From contig CAWIOF010000002.1 in NCBI GenBank assembly GCA_963837715.1, positions 930,001 through 994,000 of the forward strand: DNA of 64,000 nucleotides, in the 5' to 3' direction. Each line of letters begins with the position of its first letter. Within the stretch, counting starts at the first letter, position 1. The translations under genes and the position numbers were made by a program. Positions 8,582 through 15,865 of the stretch are shown here, piece by piece. The notes beneath the pieces were generated by a model. That model was given only the letters and a program-made list of their open reading frames with translations. It had not been told where the DNA came from and did not search any database. The stretch is from JANYLB01 sp963837715 (lineage in GTDB: Bacteria; Actinomycetota; Acidimicrobiia; IMCC26256; JANYLB01).

Positions 8582-9055
8582 GTGGGGGAGTACGCCGCAC
8601 CACCCGACGGGCTCGATGCATCGGGGTTCCGCATCGCGGTCGCAGTGGGGCGGTTCAACCTGCACATCACCGAGCCGTTGCTCGACGGTGCGCGGCGCGT
8701 GCTCGCGGACCACGGGGTGGCCGATCCGACGATCGTCTGGGTCCCCGGCGCGTTCGAGCTGCCCCTGGCCGCCCGCCAGCTCGCGTCGGGTCACCACGCG
8801 GTCGTGGCGCTCGGGGCAGTCATCCGGGGCGACACGCCGCACTTCGACTTCGTGGCCGGCGAGACCGCCGCCGGACTGATGCGGGTCGGCCTCGACACCG
8901 GGATCCCGGTCGTGTTCGGCGTGCTGACCACCGACACCCTCGCCCAGGCGGAGGCCCGGATCGGTGGGGCCGTGGGGCACAAGGGCGAGGAAGCGGCGCT
9001 CACCGCGATCGAGATGGCCGCATTGTTGGCCCAGCTCCCGGCTCCGGCCGAGTAA
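8582..9055 (+). CDS. ribH: 6,7-dimethyl-8-ribityllumazine synthase
   Basis: RibH condenses the RibD product with dihydroxybutanone phosphate to the lumazine precursor of riboflavin. The 157-residue protein shows VAVGRFNLHITEPLLDGA, the substrate loop VWVPGAFELPLAAR, the catalytic region GAVIRGDTPHFDFV, and GVLTTDTLAQAEARIGG with the C-terminal NKG-like GHKGEEAA. The GTG start lies 2 bp after the ribBA stop. It is the last riboflavin gene in the operon. Confidence 0.95.
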   Translation: MGEYAAPPDGLDASGFRIAVAVGRFNLHITEPLLDGARRVLADHGVADPTIVWVPGAFELPLAARQLASGHHAVVALGAVIRGDTPHFDFVAGETAAGLMRVGLDTGIPVVFGVLTTDTLAQAEARIGGAVGHKGEEAALTAIEMAALLAQLPAPAE

Positions 9056-9066
9056 GACTGCAGACC

Positions 9067-9942
9067 ATGTTGCGGTTGGTGCTTCCCAAGGGCTCGCTCG
9101 AGCAGGCGACCCTGCAGCTGTTCGAAGACGCCGATCTCACCGTCCAGCGCGGTTCCGACGTCGACTACCGGGCCACCATCGACGATCCCCGCGTCGTCGA
9201 CGTGACGATCCTGCGGCCCCAGGAGATCCCGCGCTACGTGGCCCAGGGTCTGTTCGATCTCGGCGTCACCGGACGCGACTGGATCGAGGAGACGAGCTCC
9301 GAGGTGGTGAGCCTCACCGAGCTGCACTACTCGAAGGCCACCGCCCGTCCGATCCGGATGGTCCTGGCCGTCGCCGGCGACGCGACCTACCAGCAGGTGT
9401 CGGATCTCCCGGCCGGCGTTCGGGTCCACACCGAGTACCCCGAGCTGACCCGCCGGTTCCTCGAGAAGAACGGGGTCGACGCCGAGGTGTCGCTCTCCTA
9501 CGGGGCGACGGAAGCGAAGATCCCCGAGATCGCCGACGCGGTGGTCGAGATCACCGAGACCGGTCGGGCGCTGCGGGCCGCGGGCCTCACCGTGCTCGAC
9601 ACGATCCTCGTGAGCTACACCGAGCTGATCGCGAACCCGGAGGCGCACGACGACCCCGAGAAGCGGCGGGCGATGGAGCAGCTCCAGACGTTGCTCACCG
9701 GGGCCCTCGAGGCGCGTGGGCGCGTGCTGGTGAAGCTGAACGTGGAGGCCGCGCAGCTCGACACCGTGATCGCGTTGCTCCCGGCCCTCAAGGCGCCGAC
9801 CGTCTCGAAGCTCTGGGGCGACGAAGCATTCGCGGTCGAGACCGTCGTCGCGAAGTCGGAGATCAACACGTTGATCCCGGCGCTGAAGGAGAGCGGTGCG
9901 ACCGACATCATCGAGCTTCCCATTGCCAAGATCGTCCACTAG
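9067..9942 (+). CDS. hisG: ATP phosphoribosyltransferase, long form
   Basis: HisG joins ATP and PRPP in the first step of histidine synthesis. The sequence starts LRLVLPKGSLEQATLQLF and carries GLFDLGVTGRDWIEE and the phosphate loop VEITETGRALRAAGL. At 291 residues it is the long form with a C-terminal regulatory domain (from about residue 215) that usually binds histidine. It starts 11 bp after ribH, so it probably reads through from the riboswitch-controlled operon. No hisE or other his gene accompanies it here. Confidence 0.94.
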   Translation: MLRLVLPKGSLEQATLQLFEDADLTVQRGSDVDYRATIDDPRVVDVTILRPQEIPRYVAQGLFDLGVTGRDWIEETSSEVVSLTELHYSKATARPIRMVLAVAGDATYQQVSDLPAGVRVHTEYPELTRRFLEKNGVDAEVSLSYGATEAKIPEIADAVVEITETGRALRAAGLTVLDTILVSYTELIANPEAHDDPEKRRAMEQLQTLLTGALEARGRVLVKLNVEAAQLDTVIALLPALKAPTVSKLWGDEAFAVETVVAKSEINTLIPALKESGATDIIELPIAKIVH

Positions 9943-10159
9943 GACGACCCGTCCGCGCCGCGGGCGGGTCACCGAGTTCGACGCGCACCGTGGCCTGGGC
10001 GTGGTGGTGGCCGACGACGGTACCGACTTCCCGTTCCACTGCACGCGCATCGTCGACGACTCGCGCACGATCGACGTCGGTGTCCCGGTCGAGTTCGTGG
10101 TCGTTCCCGGTGGTCTCGGCCGCTGGGAGGCGGGCCGGCTGGTGAAGCTGACGAGCTAG
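9923..10159 (+). CDS. Small cold-shock-domain-like OB-fold protein
   Basis: A short ORF whose core reads RGRVTEFDAHRGLGVVVADD, then FPFHCTRIVDD and VGVPVEFVVVPG. This resembles a cold-shock/OB-fold RNA-binding domain (G-V-x-F-x-x-x-G-x-G), without the usual aromatic RNP1 residues. No ATG or GTG lies close to the core in frame; the TTG at 9923, inside the end of hisG, is a guess, and the real start may differ. The stop codon overlaps that of the GH15 gene on the other strand by 4 bp. Function unknown beyond likely nucleic-acid binding. Confidence 0.55.
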   Translation: MPRSSTRTTRPRRGRVTEFDAHRGLGVVVADDGTDFPFHCTRIVDDSRTIDVGVPVEFVVVPGGLGRWEAGRLVKLTS

Positions 10160-12039
10160 CCGTGGCGCGCCGCGTGCGCGCCGCCGTCCTGGTGCGTGCG
10201 CCGGGCGCGTGACGCGGCGGGGCCCGTGGCAACAGGCGGGCCGGCGTCGGTCGCATCGCCGGCGGCGGCGTTGTTCGCGGCGTGCGAGAGGTTGAACGCG
10301 GAGTTGACGAGTTGGATGTGGGTGAAGGCCTGCGGGAAGTTCCCGAGCTGACGCTTCGCGACCGGGTCGTACTCCTCGGCGAGGAGCCCGACGTCGTTGG
10401 CGAGGCCCGCGAGGCGACGGAACATCGCATCGGCTTCGTCGTGTCGGCCCATGAGCGAGAGGTTGTCGACGTACCAGAACGAGCACGGGAGGAACACGCC
10501 CTCGCCCGGCGGGAGGCCGTCGTCGACGCCGGTCGTGTCGTAGCGGGCGACGTACCCCTCGTGCATGAGCTCGCGTTCGATCACGCCGACCGTGTTCACC
10601 ACCCGCTCGTCGGTCGCGGGGAGGAACCCGACGAGCGGCATCATGAGCACTGCGGCGTCCATGCGCTTCGATCCGTAGGCCTGGGTGAAGGCGTGCTTCT
10701 CGGTGTCGTAGCCCTCGGCGCAGACCTGGTCGTGGATCTCCTGGCGTTGGTGCTTCCAGCGGTTCACCGACGCGTGGTCGAGCTTGTACATCTCGCAGGC
10801 CCGCACGGCGCGGTCGAACGCGACCCATGCCATCACCTTCGAGTGCACGAAGTGCTGACGCGGCCCACGGACCTCCCAGATGCCGTCGTCGGGTCGGTGC
10901 CAGGCGCCCTCGAGCCACTCGAGCAGGGCGATCTGGATGCTCAGCAGGTCGGCGTCGGGATCGGCCCCGGCTTCCATCGCGTGGAAGTTGGCGTCGAAGA
11001 GCTCGCCGTACACGTCGAGCTGGAACTGCTCCGAGGCGGCGTTGCCGACGCGCACGGGGCTCGACTGCTCGTAGCCCGGCATCCACGTGAGCTCGAACTC
11101 GGTGAGCCGTCGTTCGCCCGAGACGCCGTACATGATCTGGAGGTCCGACGGCGAGCCGGCGACGGCCCGGATGAGCCAGTCGCGCCAGGCGTTCGCCTCC
11201 TCGATGTAGCCCGCCTCGATGAGCGCGAGCAGGGTGAACGTGGCGTCGCGGACCCAGCAGTACCGGTAGTCCCAGTTCCGCACGCTGCCGAGCCACTCGG
11301 GCAGCGAGGTGGTCGGGGCGGCCACGATCCCGCCGGTCGGCGCATACGTGAGGGCCTTCAGTGTGATGAGGGAGCGGGTGACGGTGTCGCGCCACTCACC
11401 CTCGTACTGGGAACGCTTGGCCCACTTCCGCCACCACCGAGCGGTGTCCTTCACTGCGCGCGACGCGTCGAGCGGACGCGGCGGTTCGGTGTTCGACGGA
11501 TGCCACGCGAGGACGAACGGCACCGAGTCGCCCGGTTCGACCACGAAGTCGGCGATCGTCTCCATCCCGGCCCCGTGGGTGCGCACGGGCGTGCGCAGGA
11601 TCACGGCGTCGGGTCCCGCGACGGCACGCAGGTCGCCGTCGAGGTGGCGGACCCACGGCACGATCGACCCGTAGTCGAACCGGATCGAGAGATCCAGCCG
11701 CATCGGCACCCGGCCCGACACGCCTTCGACGACCCTGACGATGTCGACGCTGCGCTGGCGGATCGGCATGCAGTCGGTGACCTTCACCGTGCCGTCGTCG
11801 GTGACGAACGTGGTCTCGAGCACGAGGGTGTCGTCGAGGTAGCGCCGGGTCGTCGACTGGAGGCCACCGGCGGGTGCGATGCGCCAGCGCCCGTGGCGTT
11901 CGTCGCCGAGGATGGCCGCGAACGTCGACGCGGAGTCGAAGCGCGGGGCGCACCACCAGTCGATCGAGCCGTTGGTGCCGACGAGCGCCGCGGTCTGGGT
12001 GTCGCCGATGAGCGCGTAGTCCTCGATGCGCAGGGCCAC
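10156..12039 (-). CDS. Glycoside hydrolase family 15 protein (trehalase/glucoamylase-like)
   Basis: A 627-residue cytoplasmic GH15 enzyme. The N-terminal beta-sandwich begins with IEDYALIGDTQTAALVG and GSIDWWCAPRFDS. The (alpha/alpha)6 barrel begins near residue 225 and has RNWDYRYCWVRDATF, WEVRG, GVFLPCSFWYVDNL and the C-terminal active-site region LLAEEYDP followed by LGNFPQAFTH. Mycobacterial members of this family act as trehalases and others as glucoamylases; the substrate cannot be told from sequence alone. It lies 5 bp downstream of the DUF1844 gene in one minus-strand unit. The last 30 residues are low-complexity Ala/Gly. Confidence 0.9.
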   Translation of the reverse strand: MALRIEDYALIGDTQTAALVGTNGSIDWWCAPRFDSASTFAAILGDERHGRWRIAPAGGLQSTTRRYLDDTLVLETTFVTDDGTVKVTDCMPIRQRSVDIVRVVEGVSGRVPMRLDLSIRFDYGSIVPWVRHLDGDLRAVAGPDAVILRTPVRTHGAGMETIADFVVEPGDSVPFVLAWHPSNTEPPRPLDASRAVKDTARWWRKWAKRSQYEGEWRDTVTRSLITLKALTYAPTGGIVAAPTTSLPEWLGSVRNWDYRYCWVRDATFTLLALIEAGYIEEANAWRDWLIRAVAGSPSDLQIMYGVSGERRLTEFELTWMPGYEQSSPVRVGNAASEQFQLDVYGELFDANFHAMEAGADPDADLLSIQIALLEWLEGAWHRPDDGIWEVRGPRQHFVHSKVMAWVAFDRAVRACEMYKLDHASVNRWKHQRQEIHDQVCAEGYDTEKHAFTQAYGSKRMDAAVLMMPLVGFLPATDERVVNTVGVIERELMHEGYVARYDTTGVDDGLPPGEGVFLPCSFWYVDNLSLMGRHDEADAMFRRLAGLANDVGLLAEEYDPVAKRQLGNFPQAFTHIQLVNSAFNLSHAANNAAAGDATDAGPPVATGPAASRARRTHQDGGAHAARHG

Positions 12040-12044
12040 GGCCG

Positions 12045-12449
12045 CTATGCGCCCCGTTCTTGCGTCACCTGCACGAACGCGAGGCGGAGTTGCGCAAGGG
12101 CGTCGGCGAGGGGGCGGGACGCGTCGCCGAGGCGGTCACCGAGCCCGTCGACCAGCGCGGCCATGCCGTCGATCGCCAGGCCGGCCTCCGCCAACGACTC
12201 GATCCGTTCGGCGCTCAGACCGAGGTGGAGCACCGCCAGTTCGTGCAACCGGATGGCGTGATCGCTGAGGATCGCGGCCACCGGGGTCGACGCGAGCTGG
12301 GCCAGGGCCTGCCTGACCTGCTCTTCGTCGAGCTCGGCCCCGGTCTCGTCGACGTACCGTTCTGCGTCGCCCGGACCACCGCCGCCGGCGGGGGGTTCGG
12401 GCTCCTCCTGGGGTTGGTATTCGCCACCGGGGGTCCAGATGCTGCTCAC
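12045..12449 (-). CDS. DUF1844 family protein
   Basis: A 134-residue acidic protein of the DUF1844 family, whose members sit next to infC in many actinobacteria. It starts SSIWTPGGEYQPQEE, has a Pro/Gly-rich linker, then a helical domain with SDHAIRLHELAVLHLG and AIDGMAALVDGLGDRLG. The GTG start has GAGGA 7 nt upstream; a TAAGTT about 20 nt further up may be the -10. Function is unknown. No membrane segment or catalytic motif is visible. It is divergent from infC and lies upstream of the GH15 gene. Confidence 0.82.
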   Translation of the reverse strand: MSSIWTPGGEYQPQEEPEPPAGGGGPGDAERYVDETGAELDEEQVRQALAQLASTPVAAILSDHAIRLHELAVLHLGLSAERIESLAEAGLAIDGMAALVDGLGDRLGDASRPLADALAQLRLAFVQVTQERGA

Positions 12450-12698
12450 GCTGCTATCCTCACGGTCACAACTTAACTGGGAAGTGGATCGGCGCGTGCG
12501 AACTGGACGCACCGACCCCACCTGGCTGCCGGTGCCCCCGCCCCTCGGGTCGGGATCGCTCCTCGCAGTCCGGGTCGTCTCCATTCGATCACCGTGTGGT
12601 GCGCGCGAGCGCACGACCCGGGATCCTGCGGCGGACGCTTCCCGTGTCCGCCGTCTGCGCGTCTGCAGTCGGAACCGAGTCCATGGGGTGATGCACAG
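12450..12698 (+). promoter_or_regulatory. infC 5' leader with two hairpins
   Basis: The 249 bp between the DUF1844 start and the infC start hold no ORF I can support. Two hairpins are clear: GTGCG/CGCAC with a CGAG tetraloop at 12599-12612, and GGCGGAC/GTCCGCC at 12628-12650 with a 9-nt loop. No U-tract follows, so they are not typical terminators. A TATCCT at 12455 could be a -10. Autoregulation of IF3 or ribosomal proteins through this leader is possible but unproven. Confidence 0.45.
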
Positions 12699-13424
12699 AT
12701 TTCTACCGACGACGCTCGAATCAACGATCGGATCCGTGCCCGGGAGGTCTTCCTCGTCGATTCCGACGGGACCCAGCTGGGTGTGAGAACGCTGCCGGAG
12801 GCGCTCGCCGTCGCCCGGGAGCAGGAGCTCGATCTGGTCGAGGTAGCGGCCAACGCCAATCCACCGGTCTGTCGGATCATGAATCACGGCCGCTACAAGT
12901 ACGAACAGGAACAGCGGCGCAAGGAGTCGCGGAAGAAGACGACGAACGTCGTCATCAAGGAGATGAAGTTCCGGCCCAAGATCGACGGCCACGACTACGT
13001 CACCAAGATGAAGCACGTCGAACGCTTCCTCGGTGAGGGCGCCAAGGTGAAGCTCACGATCATGTTCCGTGGTCGCGAGGTGTTCCACCCCGAATTGGGT
13101 CTGAAGATCCTCCAGCGGGTCACCGAGGATGTCGCCGAGTTCGCCACGGTCGAGTCGTCGCCCCGCCAGGACGGTCGCAACATGACCATGGTGCTCAACC
13201 CGATCCGCAAGCCGGTGAGCAAGGCGAGCAAGTCGGCCAAGGCGAAGGCGAAGGCCAAGGCGGCAGCGCCGAAGACCGAGGTCCTCGCAGCCGAGGCGCC
13301 CGCGGCACCGGCACTCGAAGCAGAAGCACTCGCACCCGACGTACCCGCACCCGACGTACCCGCACCCGAGGTCCACACGACCGAGGCGGTCGCACCCGCG
13401 ACCGACTCCGCAGGAGCACAGTGA
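12699..13424 (+). CDS. infC: Translation initiation factor IF-3, ATT start
   Basis: IF-3 checks start codons and keeps ribosomal subunits apart. The N-domain starts STDDARINDRIRAREV, followed by LDLVEVAANANPPVCRIMN, a Lys-rich linker, and the C-domain (MKFRPKIDGHDYVTKMKH, FRGREVFHPELGLKIL). The usual N-terminus is reached only from ATT at 12699, with GGGGTG 8 nt before it. Such non-standard starts allow IF-3 to repress itself, as known in E. coli. The product is 241 residues because of a 70-residue Lys/Ala/Pro tail that includes a repeated APDVP. It overlaps rpmI by one base. Confidence 0.93.
   Translation: MSTDDARINDRIRAREVFLVDSDGTQLGVRTLPEALAVAREQELDLVEVAANANPPVCRIMNHGRYKYEQEQRRKESRKKTTNVVIKEMKFRPKIDGHDYVTKMKHVERFLGEGAKVKLTIMFRGREVFHPELGLKILQRVTEDVAEFATVESSPRQDGRNMTMVLNPIRKPVSKASKSAKAKAKAKAAAPKTEVLAAEAPAAPALEAEALAPDVPAPDVPAPEVHTTEAVAPATDSAGAQ
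13331..13372 (+). repeat. 15-bp tandem repeat in infC tail
   Basis: CGCACCCGACGTACC occurs twice head to tail (13331-13345, 13346-13360), followed by a partial third copy, and encodes the repeated A-P-D-V-P of the IF-3 tail. The repeat is in frame, so length changes by unit would be tolerated. Confidence 0.85.
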
Positions 13425-13621
13425 TGCCGAAGCAGAAGACACACCGGGGAGCCGCCAAGCGCTTCCGGGTCACGGGGACCGGCAAGATCCGGCGCCGCAA
13501 CTCGAACCGCTCCCACCTGTTGGAGAAGAAGTCGTCGCGCCGCAAGCGTCGCCTGGGCCGTCAGACCGAGGTCGTCGGCAAGGACAAGCAGCACGTCGAG
13601 AAGATGCTGGGGAGGGCCTGA
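13424..13621 (+). CDS. rpmI: 50S ribosomal protein L35
   Basis: A basic 65-residue protein with the L35 signature MPKQKTHRGAAKRFRVTGTG and HLLEKKSSRRKRRLG. Its ATG overlaps the infC TGA, giving the standard infC-rpmI-rplT operon. Confidence 0.96.
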   Translation: MPKQKTHRGAAKRFRVTGTGKIRRRNSNRSHLLEKKSSRRKRRLGRQTEVVGKDKQHVEKMLGRA

Positions 13622-13622
13622 C

Positions 13623-13987
13623 ATGGCGCGCGCGTCAAGCGTTCCGTCAACGGGCGGAAGAACCACCGCTCCGTCCTGAAGGCCGCGAAGGGCTACTCCG
13701 GCGCGAAGAGCCGGAGCTTCCGCAAGGCCAACGAGCAGGTCATGCACTCGGGCGTCTACGCCTACCGTGACCGGCGCGCCCGCAAGGGCGAGTTCCGCCG
13801 GCTCTGGATCGTGCGCATCAACGCAGCCTGCCGCCAGAACGACATCAGCTACTCGCGCTTCATCGCGGGGTTGAAGGCTGCCGAGGTCGAGGTCGACCGC
13901 AAGGTCCTCGCCGACATCGCGGTCCGCGACGCCGGCGCGTTCGGTGCCCTCGTCTCCACCGCGCGCGAGGCGCTCGACGCGGCGTAG
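13623..13987 (+). CDS. rplT: 50S ribosomal protein L20 (frame broken near start)
   Basis: L20 binds 23S rRNA early in 50S assembly. The ATG at 13623 reads MAR and then leaves frame inside the alternating GCGCGCGCG at about 13626-13634. From there the correct frame reads VKRSVNGRKNHRSVLKAAKG and on to YRDRRARKGEFRRLWIVRIN. Removing two bases (one GC unit) gives a 120-residue protein of normal length. L20 is essential, so an error in a dinucleotide run is the likely cause. This is the only break in the window not explained by exactly one surplus base, apart from a doubtful one near 59580. Confidence 0.92.
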
Positions 13988-14934
13988 TGCCGCTCGGCCC
14001 GAAGCACGCGAAGGTCCAGCGCCTCCGGGCGTTGTTGCGTGACCCGACCGCCCGGGCGGAAGCGTCGGTCGTCGTGCTCGAGGGGACGCGAGCGGTGCTC
14101 GACGCGCTCGAGCGGGGGGTCGGCCTCGAGGCGGTCTTCGTGCCGGTCGACGGCGCGGTTCCCCACGGGCTGCCGTCCGGTTGCGCGATCGAACGACTCG
14201 CGCCTGGCCTCGTCGAACGGGTCGCGACCACGAAGACCCCACAGCCGATCCTCGCGGTGGCGCCGCGCCCCGAGGTCGTCGCGCCCGACGACTTCGCCGA
14301 GGGCGGCTGTCTGCTGGTGCTCGCCGGGGTCTCGGATCCCGGCAACGTCGGCACCCTGGTGCGGGCCGCCGAGGGGTCGGGCGCGGTCGGCGTCGTCGTC
14401 GGGCCCGGCACCGCCGACGTGTTCTCGCCCAAGGTCGTCCGCGCGTCGGCCGGTTCCATCTTCGGGGTGCCGATCGCGGTCATCGACGACCTCCGGGTCG
14501 CGCTCGGTGTCCTCGCCAGCGCGGGGCGTCGCCGCCTGGGAACCGGCGCATCAGGCGGGACGCGGTACACGGACCCGGGTGCCCTGGCCGGGTCCGTCGC
14601 CCTCGTGCTCGGCAACGAGGCCCACGGTCTCCCCGCCGACGTGGAAGCGGCGATCGACGACCTCGTCACGATCCCGATGTCCGGTGGGGCCGAGAGTCTC
14701 AACGTCGCGATGGCGGGGAGCATCCTCCTGTTCGAAGCCCGGCGTCAGCGCTCCGCACCGGGGGAGGTCGCCGCCGCGGGGCAACTATCAGCGATCTCAG
14801 GGGGAGCGATCTCTAGACTCGGGCGCCCATGGACGACGCCGCGCTCGACGCCTCCCTCGATCTCGACGCCGCTCGTGCGGCGATCGCGGCGGCTGCGTCG
14901 GTCGACGAGATCGACGCGCTGCGTCGCTCGCTGA
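13987..14934 (+). CDS. TrmH/SpoU family RNA 2'-O-methyltransferase
   Basis: A SPOUT-fold RNA methyltransferase, equivalent in position to the tsnR-like gene between rplT and pheS in mycobacteria. The N-terminal substrate-binding part is followed by VLAGVSDPGNVGTLVRAA (motif 1), ALVLGNEAHGLP (motif 2) and IPMSGGAESLNVAMAGSIL (motif 3), which form the SAM knot. The family domain ends near base 14745. The open frame runs on for 60 codons and overlaps pheS by 106 bp, so the true end may be earlier if a base error follows the domain. The GTG start uses the last G of the rplT stop codon. Confidence 0.85.
   Translation: MPLGPKHAKVQRLRALLRDPTARAEASVVVLEGTRAVLDALERGVGLEAVFVPVDGAVPHGLPSGCAIERLAPGLVERVATTKTPQPILAVAPRPEVVAPDDFAEGGCLLVLAGVSDPGNVGTLVRAAEGSGAVGVVVGPGTADVFSPKVVRASAGSIFGVPIAVIDDLRVALGVLASAGRRRLGTGASGGTRYTDPGALAGSVALVLGNEAHGLPADVEAAIDDLVTIPMSGGAESLNVAMAGSILLFEARRQRSAPGEVAAAGQLSAISGGAISRLGRPWTTPRSTPPSISTPLVRRSRRLRRSTRSTRCVAR
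14814..14828 (+). promoter_or_regulatory. Possible promoter of pheS
   Basis: TAGACT (14814-14819) lies 9 nt before the pheS ATG and no Shine-Dalgarno sequence is seen. The spacing is slightly longer than for the other candidate leaderless starts in the window. Confidence 0.3.
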
Positions 14935-15863
14935 CGGGGAAGCAGTCGCCGGTCGCGACGGTGAAGACCGGCATCAAGGACCTTCCCAACGACCGCAAGC
15001 CGGTCGTGGGCGCGGCGGTCAAGGCGTTCACCGCTTCGGTGACCGAGGCCCTCGACGCACGCAAGGCCGCGATCGAGCGCGAGGCCGCCGCGCACCGGGG
15101 TCCGGCGCTCGACCTCACCCTCGGGACCCACGGCCGCCGCCGGGGCCACCTCCACCTCATCACCCAGACCCAACGGGAGCTCGAAGACGTGTTCGTCGCG
15201 CTCGGCTACCAGGTCGCCGAGGGCCCCGAGGTCGAAGACGACTGGCACAACTTCGAGGCGCTGAACTTCCCACCCGGCCACCCGGCCCGCGCGATGCAGG
15301 ACACGTTCTACGTGCAGCTCGGTGAGCCCGAACAGGTCGTGCTCCGCACCCACACGTCGCCGGTACAGATCCGGGTGATGGAGACGCAGGCGCCGCCGAT
15401 CTTCTCGATCATGCCCGGCCGCGTGTACCGCAACGAGGCGCCGAGCCCCCGGAACTCGTCGGTGTTCCACCAGATCGAGGGTCTCGCCGTCGACCGCGGG
15501 ATCACCTTCGGTGATCTCGCCGGGACGATGCAGGCGTTCACCACCGCCTACTTCGGCGAAGGCGTGCGGTCGCGCCTGTTGCCCTCGTACTTCCCGTTCA
15601 CCGAACCGTCGGCCGAGTACGGCGTGAGCTGCCCGTTCTGTGGCGGCGCCGGGTGCCGGGTCTGCTCGCACACCGGGTGGATCGAGCTCGGGGGCTGCGG
15701 GATGATCGACCCCAACGTGCTCCGCAACGTCGGCATCGATCCCGAGGAGTACTCGGGCTTCGCGTTCGGGTTCGGCATCGAGCGCATGCCGATGATCAAG
15801 TACGGCGTGCAACCGATCAAGACGTTCTTCGACGACGACATCCGCTTCCTCGAGCAGTACTGA
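14829..15863 (+). CDS. pheS: Phenylalanine--tRNA ligase alpha subunit
   Basis: PheS is the catalytic subunit of the alpha2-beta2 phenylalanyl-tRNA synthetase. After the N-terminal coiled coil (residues 1-85) come the class II motifs: motif 1 around HPARAMQDTFYV, motif 2 in GRVYRNEAPSPRNSSVFHQIEG, and motif 3 in GFAFGFGIERMPMIKYG. The cysteine cluster CPFCGGAGCRVC near residue 272 is normal for the family. At 344 residues it is full length, and it precedes pheT by 2 bp. Confidence 0.96.
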   Translation: MDDAALDASLDLDAARAAIAAAASVDEIDALRRSLTGKQSPVATVKTGIKDLPNDRKPVVGAAVKAFTASVTEALDARKAAIEREAAAHRGPALDLTLGTHGRRRGHLHLITQTQRELEDVFVALGYQVAEGPEVEDDWHNFEALNFPPGHPARAMQDTFYVQLGEPEQVVLRTHTSPVQIRVMETQAPPIFSIMPGRVYRNEAPSPRNSSVFHQIEGLAVDRGITFGDLAGTMQAFTTAYFGEGVRSRLLPSYFPFTEPSAEYGVSCPFCGGAGCRVCSHTGWIELGGCGMIDPNVLRNVGIDPEEYSGFAFGFGIERMPMIKYGVQPIKTFFDDDIRFLEQY

Positions 15864-15865
15864 CG

